The translations under genes and the position numbers were made by a program. From the NCBI GenBank assembly GCA_963736525.1, contig CAVTPF010000010.1, positions 1 to 64,000 on the forward strand: a stretch of 64,000 nt of DNA, read 5' to 3'. This DNA is from Bog-473 sp963736525 (GTDB taxonomy: Bacteria > Actinomycetota > Acidimicrobiia > Acidimicrobiales > RAAP-2). Within the stretch, counting starts at the first letter, position 1; every line of letters starts with the position of its first letter. Below, in pieces: positions 1 to 7,778 of the stretch. The notes beneath the pieces were generated by a model that worked only from the letters and a program-made list of their open reading frames with translations, ran no database searches and had not been told where the DNA came from.

Positions 1-57
1 CACACCGTCCGACTCTGTCGGATAGCGGTCGGGCTCGTCAGGCTGTGAAGCGTTATC

Positions 58-89
58 CCCGAAGTGGCGAAGTGTCCCACCGTCCCGGC
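58..89 (+). repeat. 32-bp direct repeat, left copy
   Basis: This 32-nt stretch, beginning cccgaagtggcgaagtg, recurs without mismatch and in the same orientation at 1122-1153. The two copies bracket the IS110-type transposase remnant. The second copy lies inside the reading frame at the point where the transposase loses similarity to its family, so the repeat marks a recombination or insertion junction. It could be the terminus of another insertion sequence. Confidence 0.85.
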
Positions 90-365
90 AGCGAGGATTG
101 AAGCGGCCGCTGAATGATCCACCACTTCGGTGAATGGATTGGTCAGCGTGTGGGTGGGTGCCCAGGCCAGGTCTGACTCCAGCAAACCGGCTGACGTCCT
201 TTGGGACTGTCTTTAGTTCGATCCGTCGGCCTGGCCCGGTCACCCACTCGACACCTGCCGGTCGGACGGAGTGACCTAATAGGAGCCTGCCTGACACAGG
301 CCCGTCGCTGTCCTGTCCGTCGTCCCACTCGGTGCGGTGTCACCCCAACCCAATCCAACGAAGGG

Positions 366-1217
366 ATGACAGTGACCACTCTGGCACGGAGCATCACCGG
401 CGGCGTCGATACGCACCTCGATGTCCATGTAGCTGCGGCTTTGGACGAACGAGGGGTTCTCCTCGGCGTCGAGAGCTTCGCCACCACCGAGCAGGGCTAC
501 AAGAAACTGCTGGGGTGGCTGAGCGACTTCGGCCCGGTCGACCTCGTCGGCGTCGAAGGGACCGGGTCCTATGGGGCCGGGCTCACTCGACACCTCCAAG
601 CCGAGCGGATCCGCGTCGTCGAAGTCGACCGTCCCAATCGCCAACGCCGCCGGCTCAAGGGCAAGTCCGATCCCCAAGACGCCATCTCGGCCGCCCGTGC
701 CGCCCTCTCGGGCGACGCCGCCGGTGAGGCCAAGACGAGGGACGGAAACGTCGAATCCATGCGGGTTTTGCGTGTCACGAGGTCCTCGGCGCGCAAAGGA
801 CGGACCCAGGCGCTCAACCAGATGCGCAACCTGGTCTCGACGGCCCCCGATCCCATCCGCGCCGAGCTCCGGGGCCTCAACGTCTTCCACCTCCTCGAGC
901 GGGCATCGGCCTATCGACCCGGAGCCAAGCGCGACATCGTCTCGCTCACCAAGTTCAGCCTGCGCATGCTGGCCCGGCGGGCCATCACCCTCGAAGAGGA
1001 GATCAGCGAGATCGACGCCATCCTCAAACCCTTGGTCAAAGAGACCGCGCCCGAGCTGATCTCCACGCTCGGCATCGGGACCGACGCCGCGTCGGCGCTC
1101 CTCGTCGCTGCGGGCGACAATCCCGAAGTGGCGAAGTGTCCCACCGTCCCGGCGAACTGGGATACACGATGGAGCGATAGAGCCGGTCGGCAACGATGCA
1201 ACAATGGTGCCCGGTGA
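366..1217 (+). pseudogene. Truncated IS110-family transposase (DEDD N-terminal domain)
   Basis: The predicted product has the N-terminal DEDD RuvC-like domain of IS110 transposases. The acidic residues are Asp15 in GGVDTHLDVH, Glu64 in GVEGTGSYG, and Asp102/Asp105 in KGKSDPQDA. A coiled linker follows to about residue 250. The C-terminal transposase domain with its catalytic serine is missing: after LLVAAGDNPE, near residue 253, the frame enters the 32-bp repeat and ends after an unrelated tail. At 283 residues it is far shorter than the usual 330-400. The ATG at 366 was chosen because family similarity starts right after it; an upstream extension of the frame has no family resemblance. Inactive by inference. 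Confidence 0.8.
1122..1153 (+). repeat. 32-bp direct repeat, right copy
   Basis: Exact second copy of the repeat at 58-89. It starts in the codon after the last recognisable transposase residue and so defines the truncation point. The sequence just after it shares 16 nt (1149-1164) with 6640-6655, about 5.5 kb away, which suggests the junction comes from a mobile-element end also present elsewhere in this region. Confidence 0.85.
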
Positions 1218-1456
1218 GCGACCAAGTATCCGTGCGGCGAGTCCGCTATCGAGAAGCTCCGCGGTGGGTGCGGGTTTGGAGAAGAGTGCATCTCGCAATC
1301 CCTGTCTTGCCCGATCCCCGGCACTGGATGCAGCGGAACGGGTATGTAGATCAGTGGCCTTGGTGATCGCTTCGTCGGTTTAGGTCGCCGGACCTCCCAC
1401 GTACCGGAATTGCCACCTCGTCCCGGCATCCGGGGACACCGACAATGCATCCGACC

Positions 1457-2011
1457 TCAGTGACTTGCCGGCCCCACTGGAGCGAGCGCGATCCATGACC
1501 GCTTGTGCTCTCCGGGGGTCAGACAGCCTGCTGTTCCCACGAAGCCAGTCTCGACTGGCGCCACGCTGAGGGAGGCCCTTGAAGAGATGGCGACGTGGAC
1601 ACTGAGCGGACCCGGGTCTGAGCCACACCAGTCCCACCACTGGAAAAGGAAGCTGGCGCTCTGTGACACGCCAGGGGCCAATGACACGGAGCGCGGATGG
1701 AGGACGGGCTTTGGTAGCAAGGTTGCTCCGGCGTGCCGGACAGACACCGACAGCGCCCTGCCACTGTGAGTCCGAAGCGTGATGGGCAAGTAGCCCCGCA
1801 ACGAACATGAACTCGCCCCTCTGTTTGTGAGCCAGATGGTCCCGGCCATGGAGGTGGTTGCTCCCTCCCAGAAGCCGGTCGCAACGAGATTGCGGGCGGC
1901 GCATGTCGGGAAAGCTGTCGAGCGGGCCGATGGGACCCCGGCGCCTGCGCCAGCCGGAGCAAGGCCGAGACCCACCACAACCGCGACCAAAGCGCCAAGC
2001 CACCGCGCCAT
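1457..2011 (-). CDS. Secreted DUF4232-like protein
   Basis: The product is a likely exported protein of about 184 residues. The ATG at 2011 gives a clean signal peptide (MARWLGALVAVVVGLGL then an Ala/Gly-rich cleavage region). The frame stays open further upstream, but that extension would bury the signal. The mature part has two features of DUF4232 proteins: a cysteine near the start (FPTCAARNL) and the core SMAGTIWLTNRG..CSLRGY. DUF4232 proteins are actinobacterial extracytoplasmic proteins or lipoproteins of unknown function. No lipobox cysteine is seen at the cleavage region. It lies 73 nt downstream of another secreted protein gene on the same strand, so the two may be co-transcribed. 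Family call moderately sure. Confidence 0.65.
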   Translation of the reverse strand: MARWLGALVAVVVGLGLAPAGAGAGVPSARSTAFPTCAARNLVATGFWEGATTSMAGTIWLTNRGASSCSLRGYLPITLRTHSGRALSVSVRHAGATLLPKPVLHPRSVSLAPGVSQSASFLFQWWDWCGSDPGPLSVHVAISSRASLSVAPVETGFVGTAGCLTPGEHKRSWIALAPVGPASH

Positions 2012-2084
2012 CAAAGCTGAATCTACTTCGGGCGTTCCGAACGTGCACTGATCCGGCGGTGGGTCATACCCTGGCCGGTACGCG

Positions 2085-2582
2085 TCAGGACCCCGCTGAC
2101 TTCGTGCAAGCCCCCGCGACATCCATTCGGGTCGCATTCGCTTGCCCACGGGGCAGAGCGGCGACCACGGCAGACTGCAGAACACACTCGTCCTTCACAT
2201 CGGTCGTGAGCTTGCCGACCGTGACCATCACATATTGGCCGTCGCAGGTGTCAACAGCCCTGGCAACAATGGTGGCACGCGCTCCTCGGCGCGGCAGCAC
2301 ACTGATGAGGAAGGGATTGAGGCTCTCCAGACAGACTTGCCGTGGCGGGGTCCACGGTGGTGCACTTTCCAGTGCAGCTCGCAGCACCCTCGCGCTCTGT
2401 CCGTTGACGACCACGGTGACTGGGCCGCGACTTCCGGCATCACCGACCACCTGGTACCCGGTGACCTCGATCACACCAGCCTTGGGCACAACGACGGCGC
2501 CCGCCGGGTGTGGTCCCGAGGCCATGGGCATCGCCAGCAAGACAGGGGCAGCGACCGTCGTGACGCGGCCCAGGAGCTTCAC
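2085..2582 (-). CDS. Secreted protein of unknown function
   Basis: From the GTG at 2582 the product is about 165 residues with a basic start (VKLLGRV), a hydrophobic stretch (TTVAAPVLLAMPMA) and small residues suited to signal-peptidase cleavage. The remainder alternates hydrophobic and polar residues like a beta-rich domain and has three cysteines (PRQVCLES, VDTCDGQY, KDECVLQ) plus a fourth near the end (AGACTKS), perhaps two disulfides. I do not recognise a family. A longer frame from 2696 exists but would hide the signal peptide. It precedes the DUF4232-like gene in the same direction. Export is inferred; function unknown. Confidence 0.55.
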   Translation of the reverse strand: MKLLGRVTTVAAPVLLAMPMASGPHPAGAVVVPKAGVIEVTGYQVVGDAGSRGPVTVVVNGQSARVLRAALESAPPWTPPRQVCLESLNPFLISVLPRRGARATIVARAVDTCDGQYVMVTVGKLTTDVKDECVLQSAVVAALPRGQANATRMDVAGACTKSAGS

Positions 2583-2920
2583 GCCACAGTATGACGCTGC
2601 GCACACGGGATTGGTTCGCAAGGCTGAGCCACTTGCCGGTCGATCCACCCCGAATGGACCATTGAACCGGCAGCGATCAGGGACCGATCCGGCCATTCAG
2701 GCGACCCGAAGGACTGCCCGCATGGTGCCGTACTGGGGCAGAGTCGTGATGGCGAAAACGGTCGTATTTGACCCGTCCCCGTACGCCGATCACGGCTACA
2801 CCCAAACCAGGCGAGGGGGCCGGGCGCCGGGGCGTTGCCAGTGACCAAGGAGTCGGCTTCAGGAGCCCTGCGAGCAGCGACCGGCCATTGGGCCGCAGTA
2901 CTGGGCGAGCCACCGGGAGG
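2583..2920. other. Intergenic region, no supported gene
   Basis: No frame here has a convincing protein. Around 2735-2770 there is a stretch with tggggcag followed by gtgatggcga that looks like decayed insertion-sequence flank; a similar pairing of gtgatggcg and tggggcag occurs near 8394-8413. This resemblance is weak and no boundary can be set. Confidence 0.35.
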
Positions 2921-3571
2921 TTATGACGTCGCTTGAGGGGAATTGGGTCCACGTTCGGATCGAGTGGCCCGATCGAGATCTTGGTGCCTTTCAGCTATCT
3001 CGTCCGTGAGAGCATCGGCCCACTTCATGATGGCATCGGCTGTGCTCTGATCGAAGATCACGCGCAGATGCCCGACGTTCGGCACCTCTAGGAGAGTGTG
3101 CGGCCTGTTCGGTCGAGCGGCGCTCTTGGATACGAGCCGATCATTCGCCGCTATCACTGCAAGGATTGGAGGGCGCTCGCCAGGGATAGCTGCCACACCC
3201 CTTAGATAGGCGCTGTTCGTCCCCATCTCCCTCATGACCGGTAATGGGCCGAAGCGTGACAGATTGTGGCCCTGGTGCGGTGTGCCGATAGTTACGAGTC
3301 CGTCGATCGGTGCTCCCAGCGCTGCGGCGTGCTCTGCGACCAGACCTCCCATCGAATGTCCGATCACCACGATGGTGTCGTGGGCCTGATCCAGTTTGTC
3401 GATCAGCTTGACGAGGCGCTCCGCTGAGGTAGCGAGTGGCCCGAAAGCCAACCGCTCGTCGAAGTACTTGGTTCGCCAGCCCTGTTCACGAGCGCTGCGC
3501 CGAATCGGGGTGAGCGGCCATTCATTACCGGGAGCAGCGAAGCCTCCCACGAAGACGAGAACCTTACTCAT
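2921..3571 (-). CDS. Alpha/beta-fold hydrolase (lipase-like)
   Basis: A 216-residue single-domain alpha/beta hydrolase. Visible elements are the N-terminal strand and oxyanion region (VLVFVGGFAAPG), the nucleophile elbow GHSMGG at 71-76 with Ser73, a putative acid Asp144 in AANDRLVS, and His168 in NVGHLR, in the canonical order. The cap is minimal, as in PGAP1/lipase-like members acting on small esters or lipids. There is no signal peptide, so it is probably cytoplasmic. Its ATG overlaps the stop of an upstream peptide gene by 4 nt (ATGA), which implies translational coupling. Substrate unknown. The partner suggests the enzyme may be a regulated effector, which is inference. Confidence 0.8.
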   Translation of the reverse strand: MSKVLVFVGGFAAPGNEWPLTPIRRSAREQGWRTKYFDERLAFGPLATSAERLVKLIDKLDQAHDTIVVIGHSMGGLVAEHAAALGAPIDGLVTIGTPHQGHNLSRFGPLPVMREMGTNSAYLRGVAAIPGERPPILAVIAANDRLVSKSAARPNRPHTLLEVPNVGHLRVIFDQSTADAIMKWADALTDEIAERHQDLDRATRSERGPNSPQATS

Positions 3572-3705
3572 CGTTCAGCACTCGGAACATTAGGTGGCAT
3601 GCTCATCGCTTGGGCCTTCTTCAAGTCCCGAGCGAGAGCCGCAATGACTTCGTTAAGTCCGAAGGCGGTGACCGTCTCGGCATCAGGTTCCTTCGTCGTG
3701 GTCAT
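3568..3705 (-). CDS. Short trypco2-like peptide coupled to the hydrolase
   Basis: The ATG at 3705 encodes 45 residues ending in the ATGA overlap with the hydrolase. The central segment GLNEVIAALARDLKKAQA closely resembles the first helix of trypsin-co-occurring domain 2 (trypco2), which usually reads GL-x-x-AI-x-x-LR-x-EL-x-x-AQ. The beta-rich second half of that roughly 80-residue domain is absent: the gene stops after PNVPSAER. It may be a natural helix-only form, a truncation, or chance similarity. A longer frame from 3765 adds 20 residues without the helix pattern. No good Shine-Dalgarno is seen. Confidence 0.5.
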   Translation of the reverse strand: MTTTKEPDAETVTAFGLNEVIAALARDLKKAQAMSMPPNVPSAER

Positions 3706-4152
3706 CTCTGGATGCTTACATCGAGGCCCGACGCCGGAGTAGAGCCGACCGGACTCAACCGGCACAACGTTCCGACAAAGCCGACATTTGAAGGAAACGC
3801 CCCCAGGTCCGGAACCAACACGGTTGGCCGAATCTGTTGTTCGTCTGTTGTAAAAGCCCCCACCAGATGCACCAGTTGCAACTCGACAATCGGTCGCAGT
3901 GGTGGATTGCAGCCGTCGTTCTGGCGACTACGGAAAGGCGCTAAGCAGCGAGAGATGCGGCGCCCACCTTGTGGCGTAGTACTCCAACTAGGACACGATA
4001 ACTAGGACACAGATCTCGGCCCGCAAACGGGCTGAGCTTCGTCCCAAATCCTCTCTTGCCCCACTCGTGCCGGACTGGGCGCAGCAACTGTCGCGAGCAC
4101 CGACCCGAGTCCTCATCGTCGATCGCGAAAGGAAAAACAACCTTCGGGCACT

Positions 4153-4232
4153 CTTTCAAACCCTCGTCTGACCTGGGGCGACGTTGTGATATCCACAACA
4201 CCGGTGGGCCTTATGGGACGGCTTTCAAACCC
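4153..4232 (-). repeat. tRNA-3'-end-like repeat unit with palindrome
   Basis: Positions 4183-4219 match 11330-11366 at about 28 of 37 bases. The match covers the 17-bp palindrome, the spacer and the sequence corresponding to the tRNA-Val acceptor and T-stem 3' side (gtgggc, five variable bases, gggac). CTTTCAAACCC flanks it at 4153-4163 and 4222-4232, 69 nt apart. The unit reads as a decayed partial copy of the tRNA 3' end, the kind of duplication left at tRNA attachment sites. Orientation follows the tRNA. Confidence 0.5.
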
Positions 4233-4350
4233 GCCAGACACTCTGGAAACGGTCGCTCAACAGGGGTCTCGTGATGCACCAGCAACTGGCGGGAAGTCCC
4301 CGAGCACGGCAATACGGTCGTCGAATCCTTCAGAAGACCGCGGTTCGAAC

Positions 4351-4373
4351 AATAAGGGACAGCTTTCAAACCC
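4351..4373 (-). repeat. Further copy of the CTTTCAAACCC repeat core
   Basis: The segment aataagggacagctttcaaa followed by ccc resembles 4211-4232 (cttatgggacggctttcaaa then ccc). It lies 141 nt after that copy, close to twice the 69-nt spacing seen between the first two copies. It ends 8 nt before the ATG of the HTH gene. Confidence 0.45.
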
Positions 4374-4380
4374 TGCCTCG

Positions 4381-4770
4381 ATGGCGCTCTGTGGAGACGA
4401 CGACGGAGCCAATCCCCCCACCGCGGGCCGGTCCACTCGACGTCCAGGGCCACCTGTCCAGCGCCGACTGACCCCGTCTCAACTCGAAGCCGTAGCAGCG
4501 CGGTACCAATCTGGCCGTTCATTGAATGACCTCGCTCGGGAATTCGGTGTCCACCATCGAACCCTGGCAGACCATCTTGAGCGTCTCGGCATTGCTCGGA
4601 GGGTGAACCTCCCCAAGCTGAGTGCAGCTGATGTCAAACGGGCCGCCACCCGATATCGAGCTGGCGAGTCGCTTGCCATCGTGGGCAAGGCGTTGAATGT
4701 CGATGCGTCAACCGTTCAGCGAGCTCTCAAGCGTGCCGGCATCAAGATCCGACCACGGCATGGGTACTGA
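4381..4770 (+). CDS. Helix-turn-helix protein, probable recombinase-type remnant
   Basis: From the ATG at 4381 the product is 129 residues: a polar, proline-rich N-terminus and then two consecutive HTH units. The first is about 34-75 (LTPSQLEAVAARYQSG, LARXFGVHHRTL pattern) and the second about 80-125 (LSAADVKRAATRYRAG, VGKALNVDASTVQRALKRAG). Such paired HTH units occur at the C-termini of serine recombinases and in transposase DNA-binding regions. The catalytic domain is absent, so this is either a small DNA-binding protein or the tail of a lost recombinase. The frame is open upstream to 4186 across repeat sequence. It sits next to the tRNA-like repeat, which fits an integrase remnant. Confidence 0.55.
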   Translation: MALCGDDDGANPPTAGRSTRRPGPPVQRRLTPSQLEAVAARYQSGRSLNDLAREFGVHHRTLADHLERLGIARRVNLPKLSAADVKRAATRYRAGESLAIVGKALNVDASTVQRALKRAGIKIRPRHGY

Positions 4771-5065
4771 ACGCCATTGAAGACCGAACCGCTGGGCCTA
4801 CCCGCGGCTGCGAAAGCCTTTGTATGGAAACGAACGCTGACCTCGCGCCCCAGCGCTAACTGTTGCAAGCAGCACATCGGCTTCGGATAACGCGCCACCG
4901 AGCCGGCGTACCGGGAACTCACCCAGCGCCAATGCCGGCAAGATCGTCCTTGACCTACGCCTCCACGTGCGACAACACGCCGCACGCGGGACGGGACCTT
5001 GCAGAACCTCGAGCGGAGTCCTCTGAAGTCGCCTCGGGGACCAACCTGGAACGGACGTTCACGAG

Positions 5066-6490
5066 ATGCCCCGGCCCGGCGGCACAGGTGGACGTGCTCA
5101 CTGCGCTGCGCGTCGCGGCCTTAGCGTTGAGGTCATGGTCGGTAACGACAGCGGGAGACACAAAGGTCCTGCCCACGCCCGAAAGCGGGCACTGCCTCGG
5201 GAAAACGAAGAACGCCTCGCCGAAATTGGCAGACAGCTCCCTCCGCCGAGCGAAGACGAGCTCGACATCATTGCCGGGCTGCGCGCCTCGCGACGGCGCC
5301 GGCGTCTCCTCACGTGGGGCACTGCGCTCATCGTCGCGGCGCTCTGCGCGGGTGCCATCGCACAGTGGGTCCGACCGCTCCCCCACGCCACCCTCAAGAC
5401 CCGAGAAGTCCGTCTCCCAGGGACGGCACCGTCCTTCGCGTGGCCAAGCAGCGGAGAGGCAGCGGCGACGGTCGTGGGTGTTGGAACAGTGGGCCAGGTA
5501 CGTGGGTCCCAGTCCGTCCCGGTCGCCGGTCTGGCCGAGCTCCTCGCCGCCTACGTGGTCCTGTCAGATCACCGGTTGGCGCCGGGGGACGATGGCCCGG
5601 CGATCCCCGTCACCGCCGACGCGCTCGCGGCGTATCAGGCCGGGCAGGCGAGACAGGAGTCCGAAGTCCCGGTCGCAGCCGGAGAGTCACTCACCGAGCT
5701 CCAAGCCCTCGAAGGGCTGTTGGTCGACTCGGGAGCCGACATGGCGACGGTCCTCGCCGACTGGGACGCGGGAAGCGTCAGCGCGTTCGTGGCCAAGATG
5801 AATGCCGCAGCAAGCAGGCTCGGCCTCACCTCGACACACATCACCGATCCGAGCGGCGTGGACCCGGCCACGACGAGCACGGCAGAGGACCTGGTCCGCC
5901 TGGGCGAGGCATCGCTGTCCATCCCGGTCCTCCGACAGATCGTCTCGCTGGCCCAAGCGAGCGTGCCGATGACCACCGTCGTCTACAACCTCAATTTCGA
6001 GCTGGGGCACGACGGGATCATCGGCATCAAGACGGCGTCCGACTCGAGTGCACAGGGCTGCTATCTCTTCGCGGCGCAGCAGAATATCGGCGGGAAAGAC
6101 GTCACGCTCATCGGTGGCGTCCTGGGTCAGCCGGGCGGGGCGCTTGGCCCGAACACTGCCGCAGTCGATGCGGGAGACGCGCTGGTGAGGAGTGTCTTCG
6201 TTGCCCTGCACAGCTTCACCATCTTCGCTCCCGGCCAGAAAGTCGCCGAGGTCGATGCAGCCTGGGGTTCGATGGCACCCGTAACCGTGGCACAGCCGGT
6301 CAACGTGATCGGGTGGCCCGGTCTCGTTGCCACCCTGGAAGTTCGACAGCGCCCTTTGGATGGTCCCTTACCGAGCGGGTCCACGGTCGGGATGTTGCGA
6401 GCGGGAGTGGGACGCATTTCAGCACAAGTAGAGCTGCGGACAGCGAGTGCGCTCTCGGGCCCCGAGGTGTGGTGGCGTCTGACGCGTTGA
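5066..6490 (+). CDS. D-Ala-D-Ala carboxypeptidase-like (peptidase S11) pseudoenzyme
   Basis: The fold is that of S11 penicillin-binding proteins: a cytoplasmic basic segment, a single membrane helix at about 82-100, then an extracytoplasmic domain to about 340, with a C-terminal beta region such as PBP5-type proteins carry. All three active-site motifs are changed. SxxK is GLAE (155-158), SxN is SGA (222-224) and KTG is KTA (322-324). Neighbouring scaffold residues are kept (LGLTSTHITDPSGVD, TAEDLVRLGEA, GHDGIIGIKTA). It therefore cannot be a standard serine peptidase and may be a cell-wall scaffold or regulator. Start uncertain: ATG 5066 or ATG 5135; neither has a clear ribosome site. Confidence 0.75.
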   Translation: MPRPGGTGGRAHCAARRGLSVEVMVGNDSGRHKGPAHARKRALPRENEERLAEIGRQLPPPSEDELDIIAGLRASRRRRRLLTWGTALIVAALCAGAIAQWVRPLPHATLKTREVRLPGTAPSFAWPSSGEAAATVVGVGTVGQVRGSQSVPVAGLAELLAAYVVLSDHRLAPGDDGPAIPVTADALAAYQAGQARQESEVPVAAGESLTELQALEGLLVDSGADMATVLADWDAGSVSAFVAKMNAAASRLGLTSTHITDPSGVDPATTSTAEDLVRLGEASLSIPVLRQIVSLAQASVPMTTVVYNLNFELGHDGIIGIKTASDSSAQGCYLFAAQQNIGGKDVTLIGGVLGQPGGALGPNTAAVDAGDALVRSVFVALHSFTIFAPGQKVAEVDAAWGSMAPVTVAQPVNVIGWPGLVATLEVRQRPLDGPLPSGSTVGMLRAGVGRISAQVELRTASALSGPEVWWRLTR

Positions 6491-6639
6491 GCAGGGTCAC
6501 ATCAGGACACCGCTTCCGGTCGGATGAGGGATCTGGTTGAACCGCGCAGAGTTGTCAATGCGGTCTCACTCAAGCGAAAGCTGCTTTCTTGTCCTGAGAC
6601 GTGAGGCGACGCCATGCGCCCCTCCATGGTGTCGCCGAG

Positions 6640-6655
6640 CCGGCGAACTGGGATA
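6640..6655 (+). repeat. 16-nt copy of the sequence at 1149-1164
   Basis: The 16 nt ccggcgaactgggata occur here and at 1149-1164 beside the right copy of the 32-bp repeat. The 6491-6752 interval has no gene. Just after the match, tgggatagtccca forms a small palindrome (6648-6660). This looks like a shared insertion-sequence terminus. Confidence 0.45.
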
Positions 6656-6752
6656 GTCCCATATCTGCATTAGGTGGACCCGTAAACTTGAGTCACCCGG
6701 TGCGCCGCCTGCGGGGGTCGGTCACGCACGTCGCTTCAGGCATGATAACCCG

Positions 6753-7745
6753 ATGCGTGACCCATTTCGGAGGGTGCGGATTGGCCTCGTGGCCCTGGCG
6801 CTCGTGCTTGTGGCCGGCACCACGGGATACCTGGTGCTCGGATTCGACTTCCTCGATTCCGTCTACCAGACCGTCACTACCGTCACCACGGTGGGGTTTA
6901 CTTCCCCGCACACGTTGGGGACGGGCAGCAAGACCTTCACCATCGTCCTGATCCTGGTGGGTGTGGGTACTGCCCTGTACACATTCTCGGCCGTGTTAGA
7001 GGTGCTGATCGAGGGCCACATGCGAGAACTCGTAAGGAGGCGCAAGATGGAGCGCGACATCGCCCGAATGTCTGATCACGTGATCGTCTGCGGCTGGGGA
7101 CGGGTCGGGCGTGAGGTGGCCCGATTCCTGGTGAGCGCAGGTCGGCAAGTCGTGGTGATCGATCGTGACCCGGCGCGGCTAGGTGAGGTGCCATATGCGT
7201 CGGTACACGGTGACGTGACCGACGACGAAACGCTTCGCCAGGCTGGCATCGAACGGGCGGCCACGCTGGTGGCCGCCCTCGACACCGACGCCGACAACCT
7301 CTATGTCACAGTGGCCGCCAAGTCGATGCGACCCGATCTGCAGATCATCGCCCGCGCCCGCAATGAGTCGTCGGAGCCCAAGCTCTTGCGCGCCGGCGCC
7401 GACCGGGTGGTGAACCCCCAGCAGCTCGGTGGCGACCGCATGGCGTCATTCGTGACCCAGCCCCTCGTGGTGGACTTCGTCGACGTCGTCATGCACGACG
7501 GCACCCTCGAGTTCCGCTTGGAAGAGTTGGCCGTTTCGGCCGCATCGTCGCTCTCGGGTAACACCCTGCGCTCGGCGCAACTGCGCGACCGCACCGGGGC
7601 CCTAGTGCTGGCCATCCGCCGCCCCGATGGCGTCTTCGTCACCAATCCATCGCCCGAAGACGTGATCGAGGCGGGCGACGTCTTGATCAGTGTGGGTACG
7701 GCCAAGCAGCTCGCGGCCCTGGCGGAGTTTGCGGCCCGCCCCTAA
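6753..7745 (+). CDS. Two-transmembrane potassium channel with RCK (TrkA-N/TrkA-C) domains
   Basis: A 330-residue MthK-like channel: membrane helix at about 9-30, pore loop and filter TVTTVGFTSP (41-52), second helix at about 62-88, a basic linker, an RCK N-domain with Rossmann motif GWGRVG (114-119) and an acidic strand end VVVIDRD, and a TrkA-C domain from about 240. It conducts K+ across the inner membrane under control of nucleotide or ion binding to the RCK ring. The filter lacks the second glycine of the canonical GYG (it reads GFT), so selectivity is less certain. It has no same-strand partner and appears monocistronic. Confidence 0.9.
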   Translation: MRDPFRRVRIGLVALALVLVAGTTGYLVLGFDFLDSVYQTVTTVTTVGFTSPHTLGTGSKTFTIVLILVGVGTALYTFSAVLEVLIEGHMRELVRRRKMERDIARMSDHVIVCGWGRVGREVARFLVSAGRQVVVIDRDPARLGEVPYASVHGDVTDDETLRQAGIERAATLVAALDTDADNLYVTVAAKSMRPDLQIIARARNESSEPKLLRAGADRVVNPQQLGGDRMASFVTQPLVVDFVDVVMHDGTLEFRLEELAVSAASSLSGNTLRSAQLRDRTGALVLAIRRPDGVFVTNPSPEDVIEAGDVLISVGTAKQLAALAEFAARP

Positions 7746-7778
7746 GTCCGGGCCTTCCAGGCTGGACCTGCTGGTTCC

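Larger units (their letters stand above)
90..1217 (+). mobile_element. Remnant of an IS110-family insertion sequence
   Basis: The segment holds an IS110-type transposase gene with a non-coding 5' region (about 90-365) and no intact 3' end. IS110 elements lack terminal inverted repeats, and none are seen, so the true left boundary cannot be fixed from sequence. In IS110 proper the non-coding region upstream of the transposase encodes the bridge RNA; whether one is present here is inference. The 3' end is cut off at the 32-bp repeat, so the element is probably immobile. Confidence 0.6.
3706..4380. other. Intergenic region with repeats, no supported gene
   Basis: No protein-coding frame here is convincing. 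The interval contains a tandem aactaggacac pair at 3986-3996 and 4000-4010, the palindrome GTTGTGatatcCACAAC at 4183-4199, and three copies of CTTTCAAACCC (4153, 4222, 4363). Part of it, 4183-4219, matches the 3' end of the tRNA-Val gene at 11353 together with that gene's downstream palindrome. Confidence 0.6.

Noticed and set aside
276..1298. Minus-strand open frame over the IS110 transposase
   Set aside because: It is the antisense frame of a recognisable transposase and has no family features.
4153..4373. CRISPR array
   Set aside because: The CTTTCAAACCC copies are only 11-nt cores with spacing of 69 and 141 nt, surrounded by diverged sequence and lacking a uniform repeat or cas genes.
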